Assembly: GCF_004339015.1 (NCBI RefSeq)
Contig: NZ_SMFQ01000002.1
Span: 1,241,351 to 1,305,350 of the forward strand
DNA: 64,000 nt
Direction: 5' to 3'
From: Cocleimonas flava
GTDB lineage: Bacteria; Pseudomonadota; Gammaproteobacteria; Thiotrichales; Thiotrichaceae
Under the pieces are notes generated by a model. That model was given only the letters and a program-made list of their open reading frames with translations, did no database searches and was not told the origin of the DNA. Below are positions 17,232 through 27,297 of the stretch, one piece after another. A program made the translations under genes and the position numbers. Every line of letters begins with the position of its first letter. Position 1 is the stretch's first letter.

Positions 17232-17633
17232 GCTAGTACCCTTCCTATAAAGGATTGTAATTTCAAGCGTGAAATTGTTCACAATCAAATATATACGAGA
17301 ACTAAAATTGATTCTCTTATTTCTCAAAAACTAGTCTACATTCAAGCCATATAACTACGTGTCATCAGTATACCTAAAGTTCAGATTGCATTCTCAAATT
17401 GGATTAATAAATAAGCTTGTTTGATCTTGCTTGTAAAAATACTGGCATCAATTCACTGATGAAAGGTACTAATCGCCTATTTGCTCTGACAGGTGGAATT
17501 CTTTCACATTACAACTCATTAGATAATTCTCACATGCTAAATGCGTATTGGACGTAAGCGGTAGATAGCCATCGACCCAATGTATGAAGCGATGATTATT
17601 TACACCTATTAACTTTGTATAGAGAGAAAAGTA
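17232..17633. other. 402-nt divergent regulatory region of the surface locus
   Basis: It holds the promoters of the small membrane-protein operon (minus) and the giant OmpA/tandem-95 gene (plus). A perfect 7-bp hairpin AATTTCA-AGCG-TGAAATT lies at 17259-17276, near the minus-strand start. I see no clear sigma-70 promoter and no riboswitch. Confidence 0.45.
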
Positions 17634-20600
17634 ATGAGAAATAAAACTACAACATACAAATGGGCATATTTACCGTTTGTTTTTAGTTCAGCAGCTATAT
17701 TAGCAACTCAAGCTACAGCAGGACCTGTAGCAGGAAGTCAGCAATATCAAGATGCTAAACAAGTAAATAGAGCCAACCACGAATATGTTGGTGGTAACAC
17801 ACAGATTGGATTTGGTATTACAGATGAAGGTGATACTGACGTTGAATTCAATCAAGTACTTTCTGAAAGCGATAATCACAGCACAAGTGCTGGTTTATGG
17901 GCTGGATATGACTTGCAAGGCGACGAAAAAGGCCTGCTAGGTCGTGGTGCACAAATTAATCACAACTGGGTATCACGTGATGCATCAGGTCGTGCTACAC
18001 GAGTTAATAAAGTATTCGCTGCTTATGATCGTAATGAAGATGATCATGAAAAAGCAACAGTTGGTTACGGCCAGGAAAATGAGCATTTATTCTGGGAAGG
18101 TCACGTAAGTAAAGGGCTTTCAGGCAGACAAAATACTCGAAGCAATGGCGTTTCTGATCGTGCATACGCATGGGGCGCTGGTGGTAGTGTTGGTAAATTC
18201 ATTCCAGAAGCTAACTTGCGTGTTCGTGCGGGTTTAGACCATGAGTGGAGTGATAAAGTTGGTGTTGGTGAGAAAGATGCTAGAAATACAACGCTTTCTG
18301 CTGGTATAGAAAAATTCTTCCAGGGAACAGGACATAGCGTATCTTTAGATGTAGCTGGTTCTAAGCAATCTGGTGGTTACCTAGATGGTGGAACAGATGA
18401 TACTGATGTAACGGGTAGACTTGGTTATAAGTATGACTTCGGTGGTGCAAGTATTTATCAGCCTGATAGACGTTACCGTCGTGTTCGTGTAGAAGTTCCT
18501 GGAAAAGCGACTCCTCCACGTTATGTACAGAAGCAACAATTTAAGCGTGTTCCTACGTATAAGACTGTTCCTGTATATGGTAAGAAAACAGTTAAGAAGC
18601 CTTACAAGCAATTAGTGAAGAGCACTATGGAGCTCGAAGGTCAGACTTTCTTTAAATTGAATAGCTCTAAGCTTATTCCTTCTGCTCAAACTCGTTTGAA
18701 GCAAATTGCAGCTCAAATTCGTAAGTCAGGATATAAAGGTTCTATCAGAATTACAGGTAATACATGTGGTCTAGGTGATCCAGTATATGACCAAATCCTA
18801 TCTGAGAAGCGTGCGAAAGCGGTTAAAAACTTCTTAATCAAGAACGGATTTAACCCTGATCATTTAGTTGCACGTGGTTTAGGTAAAGGACATCCAAAGT
18901 ACCCACGTACTCCTGATCAAGACTTCAAAAACCGTCGTGTTGATATCGAGTATGTTTCTGAGAAGCAAATTTACAAAACAGGTTACAGAACAGAGACACA
19001 AAATGTTCAAACAGGTACACGTCAAGTAGCTACAGGCTTTAAGAATGTTCCTGCTGGTTCTAAGAATGTAATGATTGATAATGGTAAAGCGGGAAGTCCT
19101 CGTGTAGTTTGGAGAACAGAAGCAATACCTACATCTCCTGCATGGATCAAGCGTGCACTGCATAACAACATTAAGCATGATAGAAATATCAATACTTATG
19201 AGACAACTGAAGGCAGCACGCTAGGTAATAGTAACAATGGTCCAGTAGCTGTAGATGACTCAACTAAAGTATCTTGTAATGGCGGTCCGGTAACTATTAA
19301 TGCACTAGGTAATGACAGTGATGCTGATAATGATGCATTGTCTGTAATTGGATTTACCCAGCCTGCAAATGGTACAGTTACTCAAGTGTCTAATGGTGTA
19401 TTTGAATACACACCAAATGCTGGCACATGTGGAATAGATGATGAGTTTACTTACACGATTTCTGATGGAAATGGTGGTACGGATACTGCAACTGTAACGG
19501 TTTCTGTAGATGCAGAAGTAGATGACACAGTTAAAGCAGCAAATGATTCGGCTACCACAGACCAAGGTCAAGCGGTAACAATTGATGTGCTTGATAATGA
19601 TGATGCGGATGCTTCAATTACACGTATCGTTACTGGTCCTTCTAACGGAACTGCAATTATCGTTAATGACCAAATCGTTTACACGCCTAATGCAGACTTC
19701 ACAGGAACTGATACATTAACGTATGAAGTTGAAGATCCAAGCGGCAACGTAGCGACGGCAACAGTAACTATCACTGTTAATGGTCCAGTTGACGATTCTG
19801 TTAATGCTGCAAATGACACCAAAAATACGGGTAAAGATGTACCTGTTACGATTGATGTGTTGTCGAACGATGATGCAGATGCAACTATCGTACCCGGCTC
19901 ATTAAGCACACCTACAAATGGCGGCACAGTAAGTATTGTTGATGGTAAAGTTTTATATACACCAGCAGCGGGATATGTCGGTACAGATACCTTTACTTAC
20001 CAGGTGACAGATGCAGCCGGAAATGTTGATACTGCAACAGTAACGGTAACAATCACTGAAACGGATACTTCTGTTAATGCTGTAAACGATACAAGAACAA
20101 CTGATAAAGATTCACCTATCACGATTAATGTTCTAGCTAATGACGACTCAGATGCAACGATTGTTCCTGGTTCTTTAAGCACCCCAGAAAACGGCGGTAC
20201 AGTTACTATCGTTGGTGGACAAGTTCTATACACTCCAGCAGCAGGTTACGTTGGTACAGATACATTTACTTATCAGGTAACAGATGCAGCAGGAAATGTA
20301 GATACTGCAACAGTTACAGTGACGATTACCGAAACTGATACTTCTGTAAATGCAGAGAATGATTCTGAAACGACTGATAAAGATGAGTCTATCAAAATTA
20401 ATGTTCTAGCTAATGATGACTCAGATGCAACTATCGTAGCGGGCTCTTTAAGCACTCCAGCAAATGGTGGTACGGTTAGTATCGTTGGTGGTCAGGTTCT
20501 ATACACACCAGCACCAGGTTACGTTGGTACAGATACCTTTACTTACCAAGTAACGGATGCAGCAGGAAATGTTGATACTGCAACTGTGACAGTAACGATC

Positions 20601-21755
20601 GAAGAGACAGATACATCTGTAAATGCAGAGAATGATTCTGAAACGACTAATAAAGATGAGTCTATCAAAATTAATGTTCTAGCTAATGATGATTCAGATG
20701 CAACTATCGTTGCAGGCTCTTTAAGTACTCCAGCAAATGGTGGTACTGTTAGTATCGTTGGTGGTCAGGTTATGTACACGCCAGCACCAGGTTATGTTGG
20801 TACAGATACATTTACTTATCAGATCACGGATGCAGCAGGAAATGTAGATACTGCAACGGTAACAGTAACCATTTTAGAGACTGACAAATCAGTTGATGCT
20901 AAGAATGATGTTAGAACAACTGACTTAAATACTCCTCTGACTATTGATGTTCTAAGTAACGATGATGATGATGCTGAATTAGTTCCTGGGTCGCTTAGTA
21001 CACCAACTAAAGGTGGAACCGTTAGTATCGTAGGTGATGAAATTAAGTACACCCCGGCAACAGGATTCATTGGTGTTGAGACGTTTACTTACCAAGTGAC
21101 AGATGCTGCTGGAAATACAGATACTGCGACTGTAACAGTCACAGTAGAGGGACCAGCTAATACGGCTCCGATTGCGAAAGATGATTCAGCTACAGCAGCT
21201 TGTAGTGCCATTAATATAGATGTGCTAAATAATGACACAGACGCTGACGCAGATGATGTTTTGAGTATTATTGGAGTAGATGGTGTAAGTATTGGAGCTA
21301 TGGCTTCAATCGTAGGTGGAATGATCGTTTATACGCCTAACCCAGATACTTGTGGCAAAGGTGGTTCAGATAGCTTTACTTACACAATTTCTGATGGTGC
21401 AGGCCACACTGCTTCTGCCACGGTTGACATAAGTCTTAAAGGTGTATCAGGTGGAACTATTAATGCTGAGCCTGATGATGTTATGACGAATCAAGACACC
21501 TCTGTAGATATACACCCTCTACGTAATGATACTGGTTCGGGTATTAAAATCATCGCAGTTGATGCTCCTAAGAACGGAACAGTTACTTTTACTGGTAGTA
21601 AGGTAACTTACACTCCAAACCCAGGATACACAGGTTCGGATAGCTTCTGGTACGACATCGTGAATACGACAGGTCCTAATAAAGGTGAAGGCACTGCTGC
21701 ATTGATCTATGTAGATGTTGTCGAAGGATGTGCTACTGGTTACAAGTGTAATTAA
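17634..21755 (+). CDS. Giant outer-membrane protein: N-terminal barrel, OmpA domain, nine tandem-95 Ig-like domains
   Basis: The 1373-residue protein has a signal peptide to about residue 29. A Gly/aromatic-rich region of alternating strands (about 40-285) looks like a beta-barrel. A basic Tyr/Lys-rich linker follows, then an OmpA-type peptidoglycan-binding domain (about 332-445; FFKLNSSKLIPSAQ, EKRAKAV, FKNRRVDIEYV). A second linker leads to nine cadherin/VCBS-like repeats of about 91-97 residues (536-1362). These have motifs NDTRTTDKDSPITINVLAND, YTPAAGYVGTDTFTYQVTDA and GNVDTATVTVT. Repeats 1 and 8 carry Cys pairs, and the C-terminus is CATGYKCN. It is probably a surface adhesin. It is also reminiscent of intimin-type proteins but with an OmpA domain inserted. 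Confidence 0.82.
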   Translation: MRNKTTTYKWAYLPFVFSSAAILATQATAGPVAGSQQYQDAKQVNRANHEYVGGNTQIGFGITDEGDTDVEFNQVLSESDNHSTSAGLWAGYDLQGDEKGLLGRGAQINHNWVSRDASGRATRVNKVFAAYDRNEDDHEKATVGYGQENEHLFWEGHVSKGLSGRQNTRSNGVSDRAYAWGAGGSVGKFIPEANLRVRAGLDHEWSDKVGVGEKDARNTTLSAGIEKFFQGTGHSVSLDVAGSKQSGGYLDGGTDDTDVTGRLGYKYDFGGASIYQPDRRYRRVRVEVPGKATPPRYVQKQQFKRVPTYKTVPVYGKKTVKKPYKQLVKSTMELEGQTFFKLNSSKLIPSAQTRLKQIAAQIRKSGYKGSIRITGNTCGLGDPVYDQILSEKRAKAVKNFLIKNGFNPDHLVARGLGKGHPKYPRTPDQDFKNRRVDIEYVSEKQIYKTGYRTETQNVQTGTRQVATGFKNVPAGSKNVMIDNGKAGSPRVVWRTEAIPTSPAWIKRALHNNIKHDRNINTYETTEGSTLGNSNNGPVAVDDSTKVSCNGGPVTINALGNDSDADNDALSVIGFTQPANGTVTQVSNGVFEYTPNAGTCGIDDEFTYTISDGNGGTDTATVTVSVDAEVDDTVKAANDSATTDQGQAVTIDVLDNDDADASITRIVTGPSNGTAIIVNDQIVYTPNADFTGTDTLTYEVEDPSGNVATATVTITVNGPVDDSVNAANDTKNTGKDVPVTIDVLSNDDADATIVPGSLSTPTNGGTVSIVDGKVLYTPAAGYVGTDTFTYQVTDAAGNVDTATVTVTITETDTSVNAVNDTRTTDKDSPITINVLANDDSDATIVPGSLSTPENGGTVTIVGGQVLYTPAAGYVGTDTFTYQVTDAAGNVDTATVTVTITETDTSVNAENDSETTDKDESIKINVLANDDSDATIVAGSLSTPANGGTVSIVGGQVLYTPAPGYVGTDTFTYQVTDAAGNVDTATVTVTIEETDTSVNAENDSETTNKDESIKINVLANDDSDATIVAGSLSTPANGGTVSIVGGQVMYTPAPGYVGTDTFTYQITDAAGNVDTATVTVTILETDKSVDAKNDVRTTDLNTPLTIDVLSNDDDDAELVPGSLSTPTKGGTVSIVGDEIKYTPATGFIGVETFTYQVTDAAGNTDTATVTVTVEGPANTAPIAKDDSATAACSAINIDVLNNDTDADADDVLSIIGVDGVSIGAMASIVGGMIVYTPNPDTCGKGGSDSFTYTISDGAGHTASATVDISLKGVSGGTINAEPDDVMTNQDTSVDIHPLRNDTGSGIKIIAVDAPKNGTVTFTGSKVTYTPNPGYTGSDSFWYDIVNTTGPNKGEGTAALIYVDVVEGCATGYKCN
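19789..21150 (+). repeat. Near-identical 273-nt coding repeats in the tandem-95 region
   Basis: Five consecutive Ig-like units are highly similar at the DNA level, especially the two at about 20338-20883. Those share long exact stretches, such as the segment encoding NAENDSETT-KDESIKINVL. Codon use differs between the units but the register is constant, suggesting recent duplication with some divergence. Confidence 0.85.
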
Positions 21756-21796
21756 ACCGAGTTAGTAGGATGTAAATTGATCAAGGATGATCGGAA

Positions 21797-21827
21797 AAGC
21801 CACAGTTTATACTGTGGCTTTTTTTTG
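21797..21827 (+). terminator. Intrinsic terminator of the giant OmpA/tandem-95 gene
   Basis: AAGCCACAGT (21797-21806) and ACTGTGGCTT (21811-21820) form a perfect 10-bp stem with a TTAT loop, followed by a run of T. Confidence 0.92.
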
Positions 21828-21930
21828 TTTATAGACTTCATAAAAAACTTAGTTTGAAATCTTCAAGGATATTAACGTTGGAATTCTTAGCTATGTTAAG
21901 CTTCTTAAAATTTATAAATCCCCTTTAATC

Positions 21931-22488
21931 ATGTCCAAGAATAAAACGAGTAATACGCCAGTAAAAGCATCCAGAAAACGACGATGGTTTCGTTTTCTAA
22001 TTGAAATACTTTTAATCGTAGGTATAGTTGTCGGAATTCGAGCCTGGCAACAAAAAGACTTGGTGAGCGGAGTTGCCCCAAGCTTTCAAAGTGTCATGAT
22101 TGATGGCAAAACAGTGAATCTTGAAGACTATACGGGAAAGCCTTTATTGCTTCATTTCTGGGCGAGCTGGTGCCCTTTTTGTGAGTTTGAAGAAAGCAGT
22201 ATTACCGATATTCAACAAGATTGGTCGGTATTGAGTGTTGCTTACCAATCCGGTGATAAAGACGAAGTCGTTAAGCATATGCAAGAAAAAGGCATAGAAA
22301 GCTGGCCAACAATCATCGATGCTGACAGTAGGTTGGCAGATCTATTTGGCGTTAAAGGTGTACCAACAAGTTACATTATCGATGGAAATGGAAACATACG
22401 ATTTACAGAAGTTGGTTTAACGAGTGGATGGGGTTTAAGAGCAAGAATGTGGTGGGCTGATAAATTTAAAATTAAGAACGCTGATTAA
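21931..22488 (+). CDS. Membrane-anchored thioredoxin-like protein (TlpA/ScsD type)
   Basis: The 185-residue protein has a basic N-terminus and one TM anchor (about 18-36, FLIEILLIVGIVVGI). A periplasmic thioredoxin fold follows, with HFWASWCPFCEFEE and the redox CPFC near residues 76-79. A cis-Pro loop is present as GVKGVPTSYIIDGNG. TlpA-like proteins reduce or exchange disulfides in exported proteins. It stands alone between two 3' ends, and a G-run element begins 2 nt after its stop. Confidence 0.85.
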   Translation: MSKNKTSNTPVKASRKRRWFRFLIEILLIVGIVVGIRAWQQKDLVSGVAPSFQSVMIDGKTVNLEDYTGKPLLLHFWASWCPFCEFEESSITDIQQDWSVLSVAYQSGDKDEVVKHMQEKGIESWPTIIDADSRLADLFGVKGVPTSYIIDGNGNIRFTEVGLTSGWGLRARMWWADKFKIKNAD

Positions 22489-22489
22489 T

Positions 22490-22520
22490 AAAAAATGTGC
22501 CCGTAAGTAGGGGGGTGTAT
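22490..22520 (+). repeat. Dispersed G-run element, copy 5
   Basis: AAAAAATGTGCCCGTAAGTA, then six G and TGTAT. It lies between convergent genes. On the minus strand (the direction of yaaA, ending at 22558) it reads as a C-run, a loop, GGG and a T-tract. CCC and GGG can pair around GTAAGTA. Confidence 0.8.
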
Positions 22521-22557
22521 AAACCCTTAATCCGCGTCTAATTTGCTAGAGATTTTC

Positions 22558-23340
22558 TTACTTCTTAGCTGGTTGTGGCCTTGAAAACACCCAGTTGTTA
22601 TCTGTTGATTCTTTAGCATCAAATTTATAGCCATCCGAACCAAAGTCCTTGATATCTTCAGGATGCTCAATGCGATTTCTTAAAATGAAATCTGCCATCA
22701 TTCCACGAGCCTTTTTAGCAAAAATAGCGATTACTCGCGTTTTTCCATCTTTAGTTTCTTTAAAATTAACAGATAGAATTTTGCCATCTAAAATCTTAGG
22801 CTTTACTGATTTAAAGTATTCGTTAGAAGCCAGGTTGATAAGGACTTTTTCGGTTTGTCCTTCCAGGCTTTCATTTAACTGCTGAGTTATTTTATCGCCC
22901 CAGAATTGGTACAGATTATCACCACGTGGGTTTTTTAGTCTGGTCTTCATTTCTAGGCGGTAGGGTTGAATAAGGTCCATAGGACGAAGTGCGCCATATA
23001 GGCCGGATAAAATTCTAAGATGGTTTTGTGCGTAGGCTAAATCATCGTCGTTATAGCTCTCTTTTTGAATACCCGAATACACGTCACCTTTGAAAGCAAA
23101 CAGAGCTGCTTTGGCATTTTGTGTATTAAAGTCACGATTCCAGTCTTGAAATCGTTGAACATTCAAATTTGATATATTCTCGCTCACATCCATAAGCTCA
23201 CTGACATCTTCCGAACTGAGCTTTTTAGCTTCATTGATCAGAAGTTGTGAATCAGCGAGTTGATCAGGAAGAGTGTGAATATCCGAGGGTGTCGGGGTTT
23301 CAAAATCTTGTCCTTTGGATGGAGAGAGAGTAATTATCAT
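22558..23340 (-). CDS. yaaA: Peroxide stress protein YaaA (DUF328)
   Basis: The 260-residue cytosolic protein matches YaaA along its length: MIITLSPSKGQDFETP at the start, AFKGDVYSGI near residue 83, LRILSGLYGALRPMDLIQPYRLEM near 106 and NLASNEYFKSV near 170. In E. coli YaaA lowers intracellular iron during H2O2 stress and belongs to the OxyR regulon. The ferredoxin gene ends 5 nt upstream, so both are probably one transcript. Confidence 0.93.
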   Translation of the reverse strand: MIITLSPSKGQDFETPTPSDIHTLPDQLADSQLLINEAKKLSSEDVSELMDVSENISNLNVQRFQDWNRDFNTQNAKAALFAFKGDVYSGIQKESYNDDDLAYAQNHLRILSGLYGALRPMDLIQPYRLEMKTRLKNPRGDNLYQFWGDKITQQLNESLEGQTEKVLINLASNEYFKSVKPKILDGKILSVNFKETKDGKTRVIAIFAKKARGMMADFILRNRIEHPEDIKDFGSDGYKFDAKESTDNNWVFSRPQPAKK

Positions 23341-23345
23341 AAAAT

Positions 23346-23603
<258 letters not shown>

Positions 23604-23726
23604 TTATTTCTTAGCTAGTCGTATATTTGGTGTGATTTTAACAGTACACCATTAAAAAAACAGTAACCTTTATCAATATATGCTTATATAAGGATGATAA
23701 TGGGAAAAGCAAATAGAGAGTCTACA

Positions 23727-24248
<522 letters not shown>

Positions 24249-24251
24249 CTA

Positions 24252-24632
24252 TTAGAGCGCCATTACTGCATCAGCTTCAATTTCAACACCTTTAGGCAGT
24301 GCTGATATTTGTAAAGCGGCACGCGCAGGATAAGGTTGTGACATAAACTCAGCCATGACTTCATTTACGGTTGCAAAGTTACTCAGGTCCGTTAAGAAAA
24401 TATTGATTTTTACTATATCGTTAATTGTTCCGCCTGCAGCTTCTGTTATAGCAGCCAGGTTTCTGAAGACTTGGCGTGCGTTTTCAGCGAAATCGCCTTC
24501 AACAACTTCCATTGTTTCAGGTACTAAAGGAATCTGCCCTGAAATATAAACCGTATTGTCAACTTTAACAGCTTGAGAATAAGTGCCTATAGCTTGTGGT
24601 GCATTTGTCGTTGAAATTATTTCCTTGCTCAT
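24252..24632 (-). CDS. ridA: RidA-family enamine/imine deaminase
   Basis: The start at 24632 (MSKEIISTTNAPQAIG) has AGGATTT upstream and matches family N-termini. The 126-residue trimeric protein shows GTYSQAVKV, YISGQIPLVP, the substrate-binding Arg in YPARAALQISALPKG and the final VEIEADAVM. RidA hydrolyses reactive 2-aminoacrylate formed by PLP enzymes such as the threonine dehydratase also encoded in this window. It lies directly downstream of spoT, a common order. Confidence 0.94.
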   Translation of the reverse strand: MSKEIISTTNAPQAIGTYSQAVKVDNTVYISGQIPLVPETMEVVEGDFAENARQVFRNLAAITEAAGGTINDIVKINIFLTDLSNFATVNEVMAEFMSQPYPARAALQISALPKGVEIEADAVMAL

Positions 24633-24651
24633 TTTAAATCCTAATAATGTA

Positions 24652-26814
24652 TTAACTGGTTTTTTCGAAAACTCTGGCAACATCAAGTACATGATGTAGG
24701 TTATTTATAGCTTCTGCAATTTTTCTAAGGTGATTTGCGTCGCTAACTTGTATTAAAAAATACATGTCTTTTATATCACGATCACCGCTGATATTTATAT
24801 CTTCTATATTAACCTGCATTTTCTCTAACAGGTCAGTAATGTGTGAAAGTACGCCAACCCGATTTCTTACCTGCACATTTAATGCAGCAAGAAAATGACT
24901 TTCCTGGCTAGTATCATCAACCCAGGCGATACTGAAAATATCTTTTTGATTGAGGCGTGAGTTACGTGATAAAGCGGGACAATTTGCACGGTGTACTTCT
25001 AAACCACTTTGCTCATCAAGCCTTGCGACGATCATATCATTGGGAATAGGGTAGCAGCAGGGCTGTAGGTGTACAGCAAGCCCTTCGGTTCCTTTGATGA
25101 GTAATAGCTGATCTTTATTTTCTTCTTCGCTGAGCGGAATCAATCGATCATCATTAAGTAAACGCCTAGCCACTAACTTTGCCGATTGGCTGCCTTTTGC
25201 TACGCTGATATATAAGGCGTCAGTGTTTTTAAGGTCGAGGGCCTTGAGTGTTAAATCAAAGTTTTCTTTAGGTATGGACTTTAATGTGTGGTTATAAGGT
25301 TGTAATGCTTTATCAAGGATCTGTTTGCCTAAAGATAAGAACTCATGTGTTTTACGTTTATTTATCCAGCCGCGAATAGACGAGCGGGCTTTTGCCGTAA
25401 TCACATAATTTAACCAGGACGAATGAGGCGTAGCTTCTTCATCGGTAAGAATTAAAACTGTAGCGCCATTGGGTAAAGCCGTATTGAGTCTTGCAGGTTC
25501 ACCATCGATAACTGCAGAAACACATTTGTCACCAACTTCAGTATGAATTGAGTAAGCAAAATCAATGGGGGTTGCACCTTTGGGTAAAACTTTTACCTCC
25601 CCTCGGGGAGTTGATACATATATTTCGCTTAAGAATAAATCAGCTTTCATGTCCTCCAGAAATTCTGCGGCATTCCCAGTAACTTTCTGTATTTCTTCGA
25701 CTTGCTGTAACCATCGATTGAGATACATTTGTGACTTATCGGAAGACTTTAGTAATTCTGGATAGCGTTTAGGTGCCACGATACCGTATTGAGCAATCTG
25801 GTACATTTCATGGCTTTGTATTTGTACAAAAATCAGCTGTCTTTGAGGTGTTAACAGAGCAGTTTGCAACGCTTGGAAACCATAGCCTTTAGGGGTTGCA
25901 ATGAAATCTTTAAAAGAGCCCAGTTTAGGGTGAAATAGCTGATGTAGAATGCCTAATGTCAGATAGCATTCGTTGGTTGTATCAACTAAAACTCTAACTT
26001 CAAGCGCTTCTTTGCTATTGATGATGCGCTTTCTACCATTGCTTCTTTCTATGCGTTTGTAGACTTTGTAGATGTTTTTATTCCAGCGGAATACTTGAGC
26101 TTTAAGGTTGTTTTCAGATAAGGCTTGGGAAATATTAGAAACAATTTCCTGATGTTTTTCTTCGTTATCCGCATTAAATTTCTCTAATGCTTGTGCCAGT
26201 AGTTTGGCGCGCCAGGGGTGTAAGTGTTTGAAGGCATTGATTTGTAGATCTTTGCGCATGGTGTTCATTCCCATGCGTCGGGCTAGTGGTACATGAATGT
26301 CTAAGGTTTCTTTGGCGATTCGTCGGCGCGATGCGGGGCTTCTTACGCCCAGTGTTTTTACATTGTGTAGCCGGTCGGCAAGTTTAATCAAAACGACTCG
26401 ATAATCTTGAGTCATAGCTGCCATCATTTTCTGAAAGCTAGCAGCTGCGGCTTCTTGTTTGGTGTTAAATTCACCACCTGCAAGTTTTGTAACGCCGTCA
26501 ACCAGGTCGGCAACTACTTTGCCAAATTGCTTCGTTATATCTTCTTTGGAAAAATCGGTGTCTTCAATAACATCATGTAGCAACGCGGCACAGACAGTGT
26601 CGGCGTCCATGTGAAATTCTGCCAGTGTGTGGGCAACTTCGAGGGGGTGAAAAATATAAAATTCGCCGGACTTTCTAACAACGCCTTCATGCGCTTCTGC
26701 GGCTAAGAGAAAAGCGCTGTAGACTCTACTGATGTCTTCAGCGCTCATGTAGCGCGAAACTACCTCCGTAAGATCGGATGCCTTAATTAGAGGTGGTTTG
26801 GCTTCCTCGGACAT
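24652..26814 (-). CDS. spoT: Bifunctional (p)ppGpp synthetase/hydrolase SpoT
   Basis: The 720-residue protein has the complete Rel/Spo order. An HD hydrolase comes first (FHPLEVAHTL near residue 55 and LLHDVIEDTDF near 78, so hydrolysis should be active). A synthetase domain is next (about 240-350), then a TGS domain (VYVSTPRGEVKVLPKGATPIDFAY region, near residue 400) and a C-terminal ACT domain. An intact HD motif argues for SpoT rather than RelA. The synthetase region carries TPKGYGFQALQTAL where active enzymes usually have KGYQSLHT, so synthesis may be weak. It is co-directional with rpoZ (63 nt) and ridA. Confidence 0.93.
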   Translation of the reverse strand: MSEEAKPPLIKASDLTEVVSRYMSAEDISRVYSAFLLAAEAHEGVVRKSGEFYIFHPLEVAHTLAEFHMDADTVCAALLHDVIEDTDFSKEDITKQFGKVVADLVDGVTKLAGGEFNTKQEAAAASFQKMMAAMTQDYRVVLIKLADRLHNVKTLGVRSPASRRRIAKETLDIHVPLARRMGMNTMRKDLQINAFKHLHPWRAKLLAQALEKFNADNEEKHQEIVSNISQALSENNLKAQVFRWNKNIYKVYKRIERSNGRKRIINSKEALEVRVLVDTTNECYLTLGILHQLFHPKLGSFKDFIATPKGYGFQALQTALLTPQRQLIFVQIQSHEMYQIAQYGIVAPKRYPELLKSSDKSQMYLNRWLQQVEEIQKVTGNAAEFLEDMKADLFLSEIYVSTPRGEVKVLPKGATPIDFAYSIHTEVGDKCVSAVIDGEPARLNTALPNGATVLILTDEEATPHSSWLNYVITAKARSSIRGWINKRKTHEFLSLGKQILDKALQPYNHTLKSIPKENFDLTLKALDLKNTDALYISVAKGSQSAKLVARRLLNDDRLIPLSEEENKDQLLLIKGTEGLAVHLQPCCYPIPNDMIVARLDEQSGLEVHRANCPALSRNSRLNQKDIFSIAWVDDTSQESHFLAALNVQVRNRVGVLSHITDLLEKMQVNIEDINISGDRDIKDMYFLIQVSDANHLRKIAEAINNLHHVLDVARVFEKTS

Positions 26815-26877
26815 AATCTGGTGCTCTTTACTCAGCTTTTAAAAACTAAGGTGCAAGGAAGCTGAATAAAAAACTTA

Positions 26878-27141
26878 TTAACCAATACTAATTTCAACAG
26901 GTTCTTGAGACTGGTCTTGATCTAATGTCATTTCATGAGGAGCTTCTAATTCAGCAGCGCTTTCTACGCTCACGTTTTCTGCGATCTCACGTAATGCAAT
27001 AACTACAGGCTTGTCGTTATCTTCTTCAACAAGTGGTTGAGCGCCATCGGCAATATCTCTTGCGCGCTTAGAGGCTTTTAATACTAATTCGTAGTTTGTG
27101 TCTACAAACTCTAAACAATCTTCTACTGTTACACGGGCCAT
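26878..27141 (-). CDS. rpoZ: RNA polymerase omega subunit
   Basis: The 87-residue protein has the omega signature [33 protein letters not shown] and [10 protein letters not shown]. Omega helps assemble RNA polymerase and forms part of a (p)ppGpp site, matching its position upstream of spoT. The gmk gene that often precedes rpoZ is absent; hemH is divergent instead. Confidence 0.95.
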   Translation of the reverse strand: MARVTVEDCLEFVDTNYELVLKASKRARDIADGAQPLVEEDNDKPVVIALREIAENVSVESAAELEAPHEMTLDQDQSQEPVEISIG

Positions 27142-27297
27142 GATTACACCTTTAAAAAATTCATTAAAATATAACCTCCAGTATAAACGCCAAACTATAA
27201 AAAGATAAGAGTTAGTTAGCGATTATCCGACTAATAGAGCGCTAATAATGGATTAATTTTATGTTATTCTGCTTTTTTTCTATCCTGAGACCTAAAA

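Noticed and set aside
19305-21070. Several 60-99 aa minus-strand frames inside the giant surface gene
   Set aside because: They are shadows of the repetitive coding sequence; the similar frames recur with the repeat period.
26638-26650. GAGGGGGTG inside spoT
   Set aside because: It has only five G and no A-tract or AAGTA block, and it encodes the conserved HPLEVAH of the HD domain.
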